A stretch of DNA of 64,000 nt from Pseudonocardia sp. T1-2H (lineage in GTDB: Bacteria; Actinomycetota; Actinomycetes; Mycobacteriales; Pseudonocardiaceae), in the NCBI RefSeq assembly GCF_038039215.1, contig NZ_JBBPCL010000001.1, forward strand, positions 6,510,001 to 6,574,000, written 5' to 3'. The position numbers and the translations under genes were made by a program. Shown here one piece after another: positions 43,133 through 52,418 of the stretch. The first letter of the stretch is position 1; each line of letters opens with the position of its first letter. The notes beneath the pieces are model-generated. The model had not been told where the DNA came from. It was given only the letters and a program-made list of their open reading frames with translations, and made no database searches.

Positions 43133-43894
43133 GGTCCGGCCGATGGCCAGGACGCCGGCCAGCACGGACTGGTTCCAGCTGATCGCGAAGTCGTCCCGGG
43201 AGATCTCGGTGGTCGCCGAGAACGCCGCGCGGGTCCCGCCCCAGAGATCCGGGCCGGTCCCGCGGTAGGTGACGTCCAGCGGGACCGCAGCGCTCACGCC
43301 CTTGAGGGTGAGCACGCCGTCGAGCCGCCAGTGCCGCGCGTCGATCCGGACGAGCCCGTCGCTCTTGTACGCGATCTCCGGGTACACGCCCGTGTCCAGG
43401 AAGTCCGCGGTGCGCAGGTGCGCGTCCCGCGTCTCGTCGTCCGAGTCCACGGACGCCGGATCGATCACGACCTCGACCGAGCTGTTCTCCAGCGGGTCCG
43501 CGACCTGGATCTGGCCGGCGAACTTGCGCAGCCGCCCGTGGATCCGGCTCAGCCCCAGGTGCAGGGCCGTGGCCTGGATGCTGGAGTGCTGGGGGTCGAT
43601 CTGCCAGGTGCCCGGGGCCGGCAGCACGTCGCCGCCGACCTTGGGCAGTTCCAGCACGCCGAGCGAAGTGGCCCGGCCCTCGACCAGTGCGATCGTCCGA
43701 GCGGCGGGCTCGTGGCCCGCCGCCGCCGCGATCACCGTGTACGACCCGCCGGCCAGCCCGTCGAGGACGAACCCGCCGTCCTCCCGGCTGGACGCCCGGC
43801 CCTGCTGCACCCCGGTCGCGTCGACCGCGGTCAGCGTACCCCCGGTCACCGGCCAACCGTCGGGAGTCGTCAGACGCCCCGAAAGCTCACTCAT
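43094..43894 (-). CDS. YceI domain protein with N-terminal carboxypeptidase-regulatory-like domain
   Basis: 266 residues. Residues 1-85 form a beta-sandwich of the carboxypeptidase regulatory-like type (LSGRLTTPDGWPVTGGTLTA, VLDGLAGGSYTVIAAAAGHE). Residues 95-266 are a YceI domain (GTWQIDPQHSSIQATALHLG, SIHGRLRKFAG-like, FLDTGVYPEIAYKSDG, RIDARHWRLDGVLTLKGV). YceI lipocalin-like domains bind isoprenoid or other amphiphilic molecules. There is no signal peptide, so it is probably cytoplasmic, unlike classical YceI. ATG overlaps the stop of the MFS gene, whose product carries the same regulatory-like domain three times. Confidence 0.85.
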   Translation of the reverse strand: MSELSGRLTTPDGWPVTGGTLTAVDATGVQQGRASSREDGGFVLDGLAGGSYTVIAAAAGHEPAARTIALVEGRATSLGVLELPKVGGDVLPAPGTWQIDPQHSSIQATALHLGLSRIHGRLRKFAGQIQVADPLENSSVEVVIDPASVDSDDETRDAHLRTADFLDTGVYPEIAYKSDGLVRIDARHWRLDGVLTLKGVSAAVPLDVTYRGTGPDLWGGTRAAFSATTEISRDDFAISWNQSVLAGVLAIGRTLRIDIDIQAVLG

Positions 43895-46731
43895 CTCACT
43901 CCTCCTGCTATTCCCGTCTGGTCCGGTGCGCCCGCCGCGTTCGGCGCCGGGAACTCGACGTCCACGGAGGTCACCTCGCCGGCTCCCACCGTGACGATGC
44001 TCGCGACCGGCGCGTAACCGCTCGCCGTGAGCGTGTAGGCCCCGCCCTGCAGGTCCTCGAACGCGAAGCTGCCGTCCGGGGCGGTGACCGTGGACGCGAC
44101 GACCGTTCCGCGCGCGTCGATCAGGGTGGCGAGCGCCTCGCCGACCCCGCGTCCGTCGCTGGCCGCGACGACCGTCCCGACGAGCCGGGCGCGGCGCGGC
44201 AGCACGACGTCCCGGTCGATCGTCGTCCCGCTGCTCAGCTCGACCGACTGCGCGACCGGCTGGAACGCCGGACCGGTGACCGTGAGCGTGTAGCGGCCCT
44301 CGGGCACCCCGGCCAGCGTGTAGCGGCCGGTCGCGTCCGGTGACCCGGTGGCCGCGACGTCGCCGCGCGCGTCGATCAGGGTGAGCAGGGCCGGCCCGAC
44401 GGGCGTGCCGTCGGCGTCCCGGATCGTGCCACGCACGCCGCTGGTGCCGGCGAGCGGGACGTCGTGGCGGACCGGGCGGTCCGCGACGGCGACCATCGCG
44501 GCGTAGGGCTGGAACGTGCCGGAGGTGGCGACGACGAGGTAGGTCCCGCCCGTCGACACCGCGATCCGGTAGTTGCCCTCCCGGTCCGTGGTCGTGCGAC
44601 CCTCCTGGCGGCCCGCCGGGTCCGTCAGGGTGACGACGGCGTCGGCGAGGCCGGTGCCGTCCGCGCGGTGCACGATTCCGGACACGGCCGGGCCCTCACC
44701 GCCGTGGAACCCGCCGTTGTGCGCCGCCGCGGACACCACGGGGATCGGGCCGGTGGCGGCCGACGGGTCCTCGAAGGGGCGCGTGCCGACCGGGCCGGTC
44801 TGCCCGGCCACGTGGGGCGCCTGCGGGGATCCGTCGCCGTTGAGTCCCGCGGACATGGCGTGCCGTCCTCTCGTTCCGTTGCCGTTCCATTCGTCGCCGT
44901 GCGCGGTGCCGTTCGCCGACCCGGCCGGCGGGTGCCCGTAGGCCGACGCCCCCGGAGGGGCACCGCCCCCGCCCACGGCCGCCCCGGCCGGCGCGGGCAC
45001 GCGGTGCTGCTGCAGGGCCTCGACCGCGGCGCCGACGGTCGCCGGCGGCTCGGGCTGCTCGGCCTCCTCGGCCAGCCGGGCCTGGGCACCGGACATGGTG
45101 CGCAACGGGAGCTCCTTGATGAACAGGACCAGGACGAACGCCACGGCGAGCACGCACGCGACGATCAGGAAGGTCAGCGTCATCGACTCGGTGAACCCGA
45201 CGAGGAAGGGGCGCGCGAGCCGCGCGTCGATCCGCTCCAGGAACGACGAGTCGTTCAGCACGCCGGTCGCGCTCGCGTCGCCGCTCTGCAGTGCACCGAG
45301 GATCTGCGCGTTGGCCGGGTTCGAGGTGACGGCGGGATCGGTCAGCGCGCCGTCGAACCCGGTCGTGGAGGCCGTCCGGAAGGCGCCGGAGATCTTGTCA
45401 CCGACCGTGCTGAACAGGATCGACAGGAAGATCGCGGTGCCCAGGGTGCCGCCCATCTGGCGGAAGAACGTGGACGACGCGGTCGCGACGCCCATGTCCC
45501 GGGCGGGGACGGCGTTCTGCACGGCCAGCACGAGCGTCTGCATGCACAGCCCGAGGCCGAGGCCGAACAGCGCCATGTAGAGGTCGAGCTCCCAGAGCGG
45601 GATGTCCACGTCGACCAGGAAGTGCATCAGCAGCATCGCGCCGACCATGAACAGGGTGCCGACGATCGGGAAGATCTTGTACTTGCCGGTGCGCGAGGTG
45701 ATCTGGCCGGAGACGATCGACGCGACCATGATCCCGCCGACCAGCGGCAGCATCAGGAACCCGGACTCGGTCGGGCTGGCCCCGTGCACGATCTGCAGGA
45801 ACTGCGGCAGCAGCGCGATGCCGCCGAACATCCCCATTCCGATGACGACGCCGGCGACGCTGGACAGGCTGAACACGCCGTTGCGGAACAGCCGCAGCGG
45901 GAGCAGTGCGTCGTCGCCGTAGAAGCGCTCGGCCAGGATGAACAGGACCAGGCCGACCGCGCCGACGACATAGCAGGTGATCGAGCGTCCGGAGTCCCAG
46001 CCCCATTCGCGGCCCTGCTCGGCGACGATCAGCAGCGGCACGAGCCCGATGGCGAGCGCGACGGCCCCCGGCCAGTCGATGCGCGCCCTGCGCGGGGTGT
46101 GCGGCACGTTCAGCACCTTGGCGACGACGACCAGCGCCACCGCGCCGATCGGCACGTTCACCAGGAAGATCCAGCGCCAGCCGTCGATGCCGGCGATGGT
46201 GGCCTGGCCGGACAGCAGGCCGCCGATGACCGGCCCGAGCACGCTCGACGTGCCGAACACCGCGAGGATGTAGCCCTGGTACCGGGCCCGCTCCCGCGGC
46301 GGCACGATGTCGCCGAGGATCGTCAGGGCCAGGGCGAACAGGCCGCCGGCGCCGAGTCCCTGCACGGCGCGGAACGCCGCGAGCATGTACATCGACGTCG
46401 CGAACGTGCACAGGACCGATCCGACGAGGAAGATCGAGATCGCGAAGAGGAAGAGCGGCTTGCGGCCGTAGATGTCCGAGAGCTTCCCGTACAGCGGCGT
46501 GGAGATCGTGCCGGTGATCAGGAACGCCGTGGTGGCCCAGGCCTGCTGGCTCAGTCCGCCGAGGTCGTCGGCGATGGTGCGGATGGCCGTGGACACGACG
46601 GTCTGGTCGAGAGCGGCCAGGAACATGCCGAGGGCGAGCCCCACGAGGATCGTGACGATCTGCTTGTGCGAGAGCTCACCTCCCCGGTCCGTCTCCGGGG
46701 CCGGCCGTGGAACGGCGGCGGCGGTGGTCAT
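43891..46731 (-). CDS. DHA2-family MFS drug exporter fused to three carboxypeptidase-regulatory-like domains
   Basis: 946 residues. Residues 1-545 are a 14-helix DHA2 (EmrB/QacA-type) proton antiporter: FLAALDQTVVSTAIRTIADD, GKLSDIYGRKPLFL, VQGLGAGGLFALALTILGDI, GPVIGGLLSG and WRWIFLVNVPIGAVA. A Gly/Pro/His-rich linker follows (about 550-670). The C-terminal ~275 residues hold three tandem beta domains, each with a D-G-x-G/P...VTL/LID...GxYxLxxxxxG pattern. This cytoplasmic or, if the topology is odd, external tail is unusual for a drug exporter. ATG overlaps the MarR stop. Operon MarR-MFS-YceI. Confidence 0.9.
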   Translation of the reverse strand: MTTAAAVPRPAPETDRGGELSHKQIVTILVGLALGMFLAALDQTVVSTAIRTIADDLGGLSQQAWATTAFLITGTISTPLYGKLSDIYGRKPLFLFAISIFLVGSVLCTFATSMYMLAAFRAVQGLGAGGLFALALTILGDIVPPRERARYQGYILAVFGTSSVLGPVIGGLLSGQATIAGIDGWRWIFLVNVPIGAVALVVVAKVLNVPHTPRRARIDWPGAVALAIGLVPLLIVAEQGREWGWDSGRSITCYVVGAVGLVLFILAERFYGDDALLPLRLFRNGVFSLSSVAGVVIGMGMFGGIALLPQFLQIVHGASPTESGFLMLPLVGGIMVASIVSGQITSRTGKYKIFPIVGTLFMVGAMLLMHFLVDVDIPLWELDLYMALFGLGLGLCMQTLVLAVQNAVPARDMGVATASSTFFRQMGGTLGTAIFLSILFSTVGDKISGAFRTASTTGFDGALTDPAVTSNPANAQILGALQSGDASATGVLNDSSFLERIDARLARPFLVGFTESMTLTFLIVACVLAVAFVLVLFIKELPLRTMSGAQARLAEEAEQPEPPATVGAAVEALQQHRVPAPAGAAVGGGGAPPGASAYGHPPAGSANGTAHGDEWNGNGTRGRHAMSAGLNGDGSPQAPHVAGQTGPVGTRPFEDPSAATGPIPVVSAAAHNGGFHGGEGPAVSGIVHRADGTGLADAVVTLTDPAGRQEGRTTTDREGNYRIAVSTGGTYLVVATSGTFQPYAAMVAVADRPVRHDVPLAGTSGVRGTIRDADGTPVGPALLTLIDARGDVAATGSPDATGRYTLAGVPEGRYTLTVTGPAFQPVAQSVELSSGTTIDRDVVLPRRARLVGTVVAASDGRGVGEALATLIDARGTVVASTVTAPDGSFAFEDLQGGAYTLTASGYAPVASIVTVGAGEVTSVDVEFPAPNAAGAPDQTGIAGGVR

Positions 46732-47224
46732 CGGGTTCCCCCCTGCTCGTGGACTTGCAGATCGTTGACGAAGCGGCTCAGGAGCTCGGCCAGCTGCGCG
46801 CGGTGTTCCGGGGTCCACCCGGAGAGCGCGGTGGCGAGCTGCTCCGCGCGGCGGCGGCGTTCGAGGTCGAGGATCCGGGTGCCGTCGGTGGTGGTGGCGA
46901 GCAGCGTGGCGCGCCCGTCGCCCGGATCGGCCCGCCGCTCGACGAGCCCCGCCTTGACCAGGCCCGCGACCTGCCGGCTGATCGTGGACGGGTCCGCGCA
47001 CATCGCCGCGGCGATCTCGCCGGAGCGCTGCGGGCCGTCGACGGCGAGGTGGGCGAGCACGGGGAACGCCGCACTCTCCAGCTCGGCCTCCGCGCGATGC
47101 GCGCCCCCCGCTTGACGAGGCGGATCAGCATGATCAGCGCGCGGGCGACGCGATCCGCGAGCGCGAGGTCCTCCTCGCCCGGACCGGGCGGCGGCGCGGT
47201 CAGCGCCGGGGTCCCACTCGCCAT
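46728..47224 (-). CDS. MarR-family regulator of the MFS-YceI operon (one-base frame break)
   Basis: About 165 residues when joined. N-terminal helices LALADRVARALIMLIRLVKR in one frame, then AHRAEAELESAAFPVLAHLA, SGEIAAAMCADPSTISRQVA (recognition helix), GLVERRADPGDGRATLLATT (wing with DGR) in another. The break is in the six-C run 47104-47109 (plus strand); a seventh base restores KRGGAHRAEAELE. First gene of the operon, overlapping the MFS start by ATGA. A palindrome 32 bases upstream of the ATG is the probable operator. Confidence 0.82.
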
Positions 47225-47255
47225 GGCAGCTCCTGATGATCTCTTTACCCTCGCT

Positions 47256-47272
47256 TTGCGTGTATCACGCAA
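47256..47272. promoter_or_regulatory. 17-bp palindrome, probable MarR operator
   Basis: TTGCGTG-TAT-CACGCAA, perfect 7-bp arms around a three-base spacer, 32 bases before the ATG of the MarR gene at 47224. Size and symmetry fit a MarR dimer. A ligand that releases MarR would induce the exporter and the YceI protein together. Confidence 0.75.
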
Positions 47273-47456
47273 GCAGTTGCTGGGCTCAACCATGCACCTG
47301 TGCCGTCGCTTCGGGCAACCCGAGAACGGGCCGGGTGCGGTGATGCCCACCACCGCGTTCGGGTGCCCCGGCCCCCGTGTGTCCCGCCGGTGACGATCGG
47401 GCGACGGGGCCGCGCCCACGGTGGTGGGGTGGCGTTCCCTTCGTGACACTCGTGCC

Positions 47457-49159
47457 GTGGCGGCGCACGAATCCGGGTCGAGTACCCGCTCCCGCAGGAC
47501 CCGGACCGTGTTGCTCGTGGTCGGGGCGCTCGTGGTCGGGTCGCTCCTCGCGCTCGCGGGGATGGCCGTGTCCGGCCCGCCCCGGGCGGCACCCCGGTCG
47601 CGGTGCGGCTGATCGCCCTCAACGACCTGCACGGGAACCTGGAACCGCCCTCCGGGTCGTCCGGGCGGGTGGTCGACGCCGGCGGCGCTGACGTGGACGC
47701 GGGCGGCGCGGCCTTCCTCGCCACGCACGTCGCGCAGCTGCGCGCGCAGGTCCCCTCGGTCCTGCTCTCGGTGGGGGACAACGTGGGCGCCTCGCCCGTC
47801 GCGTCCGCGCTCTTCCACGACGAGCCGACGATCGACCTGCTGGACCAGCTGGGCGTCGCCGCGTCGACCGCCGGCAACCACGAGTTCGACGAGGGCTACG
47901 CCGAGCTACAGCGTATGCAGGCCGGCGGCTGCCACCCGACTGACGGCTGCGAGTTCCGCCCGGACTTCGCCGGCGCCACGTTCCCGATCCTCGGGGCCGA
48001 CGTCGTGCGGGACTCCGGGGAACCCGCGCTGCCGGCGTCGACCGTCGTCGAGGTGGGCGGGGTGCGGATCGGCGTCATCGGTGCGACGTTGCGGGACCTG
48101 CCCACCGTCGTCTCGGCCGAGGGGGTGCGCGGGCTGAGGTTCACCGACGAGATCGAGGCGATCGACGCGGCGTCGGACGCCCTGACGGCGCGGGGCGTGA
48201 AGGCGCAGGTCGTGCTCCTCCACCAGGGCGACGAGGGTGCCGGCGGCGGCCCGTCGGAGTGTGCCGTGAAGCCGGACGGGCCCGGCTCGGCGATCGCCCG
48301 GGGGGTCTCCGCAGCGGTCGACGCCGTGTTCACCGCCCACACCCACCAGCAGTACGCCTGCTCCGTTCCCGACCCGGCCGGTGTGCAGCGCCCCCTGGTG
48401 CAGGGGCTGTCCTTCGGCCGGCTGCTGTCCGTCGTCGATCTCGCGGTGGACCCGGGGACCGGCGACGTCGTGCGGGCGGACACCCGGGCGCGCAACGAGA
48501 TCGTGACCCGGGACGTGCCGCCGGACCCGGCCGTGGAGGCCCTGGTGGCCGAGGCCACGGCGAAGGCCGCGCCGATCGCGGACGAGCCCGTCGGCTCGCT
48601 CGCCGGGGACCTCGTGCGGGCCGCAGGACCGTCCGGCGAGTCCCCGCTGGGTGACGTCATCGCCGATGCCCAGCTCGAGGCCACGCGCGGGGCCGGGGCG
48701 CAGGTCGCGATCACGAACCCGGGCGGCATCCGGGCGGACCTGCAGGGCGGCACCGTCACCTACGGCCAGGCGTTCACCGTGCAGCCCTTCGGCAACATCA
48801 TGCAGACGATCACGATGACCGGTGCGCAGCTCGACGCCGTCCTGGAGCAGCAGTGGCAGCAGCAGAGCCCGCGGATCCTGCAGATCTCCTCGACCTTGGC
48901 CTACACCTGGTCGCAGGCCGCGCCCGCGGGGGAGAAGGTCTCGGGCATCACGATCGGCGGCGTCGCGGTGGACCCGGCCGCCCGCTACCGGGTCTCGGTG
49001 AACAACTTCCTCGCCGCGGGCGGGGACAACTTCACCGTGTTCGCGCAGGGCACGGACCTCGTCGGCGGTCCGGTCGACCTCGACGCCCTGCTCGCCTTCC
49101 TCGCGGCGCACCCGAACCTGGCCCCGCCGCCCACCACCCGGATCACCACCGCCCCGTGA
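47457..49159 (+). CDS. Exported bifunctional metallophosphatase/5'-nucleotidase (one-base frame break)
   Basis: About 567 residues when joined. Signal or anchor helix RTVLLVVGALVVGSLLALAG in the first frame, then the metallophosphatase domain: LIALNDLHGNLEP, LLSVGDNVGASP, STAGNHEFDEGYAEL, LLHQGDEG, FTAHTHQQYAC, with the metal-binding D/H/N residues intact. The C-terminal nucleotide-specificity domain shows TNPGGIRADLQGG, VQPFGNIMQTITMTG and RYRVSVNNFLAAGGDNF. Hydrolyses extracellular nucleotides. The frame break lies at 47584-47589; one extra base joins signal and catalytic parts. The GTG at 47457 is a likely start; the exact start is uncertain. Confidence 0.82.
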
Positions 49160-49186
49160 CCCCGGCCCGCGGGTTACGGTCCGGGG

Positions 49187-50434
49187 GTGTCGACGTCGCC
49201 GGTGACCGAGAACGTCTTCGACCCGCGGATCTTCGCGCGCGGGGTCCCGCACGAGGCGCTGCGCCGGCTGCGTGAGGACGATCCGGTGTCCTGGCAGGAG
49301 GAGCACGAGGTCGGGATCTGGCCGGCCGGGCCGGGGTACTGGGCCGTCACCCGCTACGACGACGTCCGGCACGTCCTGCGCAGCCCGGCGGACTTCTCGT
49401 CCTCGCTCGGGGCCACGCAGATCCGCGATCCCGCGCCGGCGGACCTGCCGTTCATCCGCCGGATGATCCTCAACATGGACCCGCCCGAACAGGTCCGGCT
49501 GCGCACGCTGGTGACCGGCGCGTTCACCCGCCGGCGGCTGGAGCGGTTCGCCGGGACGGTCCGCGAGCGCGCCGCCGCGCTGCTCGACGCCGTGCTGGCC
49601 GACAGGCGCTGCGACCTCCCGCGCGACGTCACCGACGACCTCCCGCTGCAGAACCTCGCGGACCTGCTCGGCGTCCCCGCCGCGGACCGCGCGCTGCTGC
49701 TGGAGTGGACGAACCGGGTGATCGGCTACCAGGACCCGGAGCACGGCACGGTCCTCACCGACGCGGACGGCAGCCCGGTCAACCCGCGCTCGCCCGCCGC
49801 GCTGCAGGACATGTTCGACTACGCCGAGCACCTCGCCGAGGCGAAGCGCCGCGATCCCGGCGACGACGTGCTGACGGCGCTCGTCGAGGCCGAGGTCGAC
49901 GGCGAGAAGCTCACCGACGCCGAGCTGAAGATGTTCTTCTTCCTGCTGGTCGTCGCCGGGAACGACACCGTCCGCAGCGCCCTGCCCGGGGGCGTCCTCG
50001 CCCTCGTCGAGCATCCGGCGGAGTACGCCCGGCTGCGGGCGGACCCGGCGCTGCTGCCCGGCGCGATCGAGGAGATGCTGCGCTGGCACCCGCCGGTGCT
50101 CACCTTCCGGCGCACCGCGACGAGGGACGTCGAGCTCGGCGGCCGGCGGATCGCCGCGGGGGACAAGGTCGTCGTCTACCACGTGTCCGCGCACTTCGAC
50201 GAGCGCCGCTTCGCCGACCCGTTCCGCTTCGACCTCGCCCGGTCCCCGAACGACCACGTGGCGTTCGGCCAGGGGCCGCACCTCTGCCTCGGCGCGATGT
50301 TCGCCCGGATGCAGCTGCGCGCCTTCTTCACCGAGTTCCTGGCCCGGTTGCCGCAGGTGGAGCTCGACGGCGAGCCGCGCCGCCTCACGTCCAACTTCAT
50401 CAACGGGATCACCCGGCTGCCCCTGCGCTGGTGA
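49187..50434 (+). CDS. Cytochrome P450
   Basis: 415 residues, soluble bacterial class I P450. I-helix motif VVAGNDTVRSAL, ExxR motif EEMLRW, and heme loop FGQGPHLCLGAMFAR with the Cys thiolate ligand. LNMDPPEQVRLRTLVTGAFT is the C-helix region. Here the I-helix has AGNDT in place of the usual AGxET/DT, which still supplies the acid-threonine pair. It needs separate ferredoxin and reductase; none are adjacent. The substrate is unknown; the I-helix and C-helix resemble CYP123-142 type enzymes acting on hydrophobic substrates. GTG start; 27 bases after the nucleotidase. Confidence 0.92.
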   Translation: MSTSPVTENVFDPRIFARGVPHEALRRLREDDPVSWQEEHEVGIWPAGPGYWAVTRYDDVRHVLRSPADFSSSLGATQIRDPAPADLPFIRRMILNMDPPEQVRLRTLVTGAFTRRRLERFAGTVRERAAALLDAVLADRRCDLPRDVTDDLPLQNLADLLGVPAADRALLLEWTNRVIGYQDPEHGTVLTDADGSPVNPRSPAALQDMFDYAEHLAEAKRRDPGDDVLTALVEAEVDGEKLTDAELKMFFFLLVVAGNDTVRSALPGGVLALVEHPAEYARLRADPALLPGAIEEMLRWHPPVLTFRRTATRDVELGGRRIAAGDKVVVYHVSAHFDERRFADPFRFDLARSPNDHVAFGQGPHLCLGAMFARMQLRAFFTEFLARLPQVELDGEPRRLTSNFINGITRLPLRW

Positions 50435-50487
50435 CCGTCGGCCGACGCCCTAGTCTCGCCCGCACACGATCACGGGAGGATCCTGCG

Positions 50488-50994
50488 GTGACGAGGTACG
50501 GCAGGGCCGTCGTTCTGGCCCTCGGCGCCGGCGCACTGCTCGCCGGGTGCGCACAGCCCGGGCAGCTGGGGACGCCGCCGGCCACGGTGACGGTGACCGC
50601 CCCCGCCCCCGCCCCCGCCCCCGCGCCGGTGGCGGTCCCGGCACTGCCGGAGACGGTCCGCGGGACGATCGACGTCCCGGTACGCGTCCGGACGCCCGGT
50701 CCCGCCGAGTACTCGGTCCGGACGATCACGATGCAGCCCGGGGAGACCACCGGCTGGCAGCAGCACCCCGGGACCGAGACCACGGTCGTCGAGTCCGGGG
50801 CGGTGACCGTCCTCGAGGAGGACGCGTGCGATCCCCGGAACGTGGCCGCCGGCAGTGGCCTGTTCGTGGCCGACGCGGTGCCCCATGTGCTGCGCAACGA
50901 CGGTCCGGAGCCGGCGCGGCTCGTCGTCGCCTACCTGCTGGCGCCCGGCGCGCCGGAGTCCTCCCCGGTCCCGCCCGCCTGCCCCGGGCAGTGA
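50488..50994 (+). CDS. Cupin-domain lipoprotein
   Basis: 168 residues. Lipoprotein signal VVLALGAGALLAGC with the lipobox LLAGC (Cys for lipidation), then a Thr/Ala-Pro spacer (APAPAPAPAPV) and a cupin fold: TITMQPGETTGWQQHPGTET (HxH-like metal site partly kept), VVESGAVTVLEEDAC and HVLRNDGPEPARLVVAYL. GTG start with GGGAGG eight bases upstream. Function unknown; cupins of this kind bind small ligands. Follows the P450 gene by about 50 bases. Confidence 0.82.
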   Translation: MTRYGRAVVLALGAGALLAGCAQPGQLGTPPATVTVTAPAPAPAPAPVAVPALPETVRGTIDVPVRVRTPGPAEYSVRTITMQPGETTGWQQHPGTETTVVESGAVTVLEEDACDPRNVAAGSGLFVADAVPHVLRNDGPEPARLVVAYLLAPGAPESSPVPPACPGQ

Positions 50995-51079
50995 TCTCCG
51001 GACCCGCACGTGGAGATCACCACGTGCGGCCGGTCTGTGGGACAGTTGCGCTGCGAACACCGGGTGGCGGCGGGGAGAC

Positions 51080-51526
51080 ATGGGCACGAAGACGGTCATC
51101 GGCGCGGACCAGCGCGAGTGGCAGGTCAAGCGCAACATCGAGTGGTCCACCCCGGCCACCGGGGACGAGTTCGAGCACGACGTCGACGGTGGGCGCGGTG
51201 CCGTCCTGATGATCCTCTCGTCGCTGTTCGTGATGTGGGTCGTCGTGTTCGCCTGGAAGCCCGCCGGCGTCAACGTCCCCTGGTTCTACATCCTGGTCTT
51301 CATCCTCGTCCTCGGGTTCTTCCCGGTGCGCTGGTACCTGCGCCGGCCCTGGACGATCAACGCCAAGACCCAGGGCAGCTACGAGGACGGGCTGCCCGCC
51401 GAGAACTGGACCGGGATGGTCCGCGGGATCGGCAAGGCCCGGGAGGAGATGCGCGTCGTCGTCCGCAGCCTGAAGACGCGGGCCACCCCGGGGCATGCGG
51501 ACAGCCCGCTGCAGCCCGTGAACTAG
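51080..51526 (+). CDS. Two-helix membrane protein of unknown function
   Basis: 148 residues with two membrane helices (VLMILSSLFVMWVVVFAWK, FYILVFILVLGFFPVRWYL), a conserved-looking N-terminus (REWQVKRNIEWSTPATGDEF, EHDVDGG) and a C-terminal RRPWTINAKTQGSYEDGLP. It resembles unnamed actinobacterial proteins but I cannot name a family. ATG with GGGGAGA upstream; followed eight bases later by the DNA glycosylase gene, so probably co-transcribed. Confidence 0.7.
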   Translation: MGTKTVIGADQREWQVKRNIEWSTPATGDEFEHDVDGGRGAVLMILSSLFVMWVVVFAWKPAGVNVPWFYILVFILVLGFFPVRWYLRRPWTINAKTQGSYEDGLPAENWTGMVRGIGKAREEMRVVVRSLKTRATPGHADSPLQPVN

Positions 51527-51534
51527 GCGGCCCG

Positions 51535-52410
51535 ATGCCCGAGTCGCCCGAGATCGAGGCGCTGGCCCACCATCTGCGCGAGAACGCGGTCTACCGCCCC
51601 GTCGCGCGCGTGGACGTGGCGAGCATGAGCGCCGTCAAGACGTTCGACCCGCCGGTGACCTCGCTGGTCGGTCGGGTGGTGACGGGCGCAGCGCGCTACG
51701 GGAAGTTCCTCTCCGTCGAGTTCGCCGACCGGCCCGGTGAGGAGCTGCACCTGGTCACCCACCTGTCCCGGGCGGGCTGGCTGCGGTGGCACGAGACGGC
51801 GTCGACCACGCCGCCGAAGCCCGGCCGCGGGCCGCTGGAGTTCCGGGTGCACCTGGACACGGTCGGCGGGCCCGGGTTCGACCTCACCGAGGCCGGCACG
51901 CAGAAGCGCCTCGCGGTCTACCTGGTCCGGGACCCGCAGGAGATCCCCGGGGTCGCGCGGCTCGGCCCGGACGCCCTGACCCTGGGCCGGGACCAGCTCG
52001 CCGAGCTGCTGGCCGGGCAGGGCGCCCGGCTCAAGACGCTGCTGGTGGACCAGAAGACGATCGCCGGGATCGGCAACGCCTACAGCGACGAGATCCTGCA
52101 CACCGCGAAGCTCTCCCCCTTCGCCGTCGCCGGCCGGCTCCCGGAGGAGAAGATCGACGCGCTGGCCGTGGCGATGCACGCCGTCCTCACCGACGCGGTG
52201 GACCGCTCGGTCGGGCAGGGCGCGGCGACCCTGAAAGGGGAGAAGCGCTCCGGCCTGCGGGTGCACGCGCGGACCGGGCTGCCGTGCCCCGTCTGCGGCG
52301 ACACCGTGCGGGAGGTCTCCTTCGCCGACCGGTCGTTCCAGTACTGTCCGACCTGTCAGACCGGCGGCAAGCCTCTCGCCGACCGGCGGTTGTCGCGGTT
52401 GGTGAGGTAG
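51535..52410 (+). CDS. Fpg/Nei-family DNA glycosylase/AP lyase
   Basis: 291 residues. N-terminal catalytic Pro2-Glu3 in MPESPEIEALAHHL, DNA-binding helix-two-turn-helix (LLVDQKTIAGIGNAYSDEIL) with the Asn of GIGNAY, and a C-terminal zinc finger (CPVCGDTVREVSFADRSFQY, CPTCQTGGKPLADR). Excises oxidised bases such as 8-oxoguanine or oxidised pyrimidines; the MPESPE start is that of the actinobacterial Nei-like branch rather than canonical MutM (MPELPE). ATG start; eight bases before the histidine kinase. Confidence 0.9.
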   Translation: MPESPEIEALAHHLRENAVYRPVARVDVASMSAVKTFDPPVTSLVGRVVTGAARYGKFLSVEFADRPGEELHLVTHLSRAGWLRWHETASTTPPKPGRGPLEFRVHLDTVGGPGFDLTEAGTQKRLAVYLVRDPQEIPGVARLGPDALTLGRDQLAELLAGQGARLKTLLVDQKTIAGIGNAYSDEILHTAKLSPFAVAGRLPEEKIDALAVAMHAVLTDAVDRSVGQGAATLKGEKRSGLRVHARTGLPCPVCGDTVREVSFADRSFQYCPTCQTGGKPLADRRLSRLVR

Positions 52411-52418
52411 GACGGATC

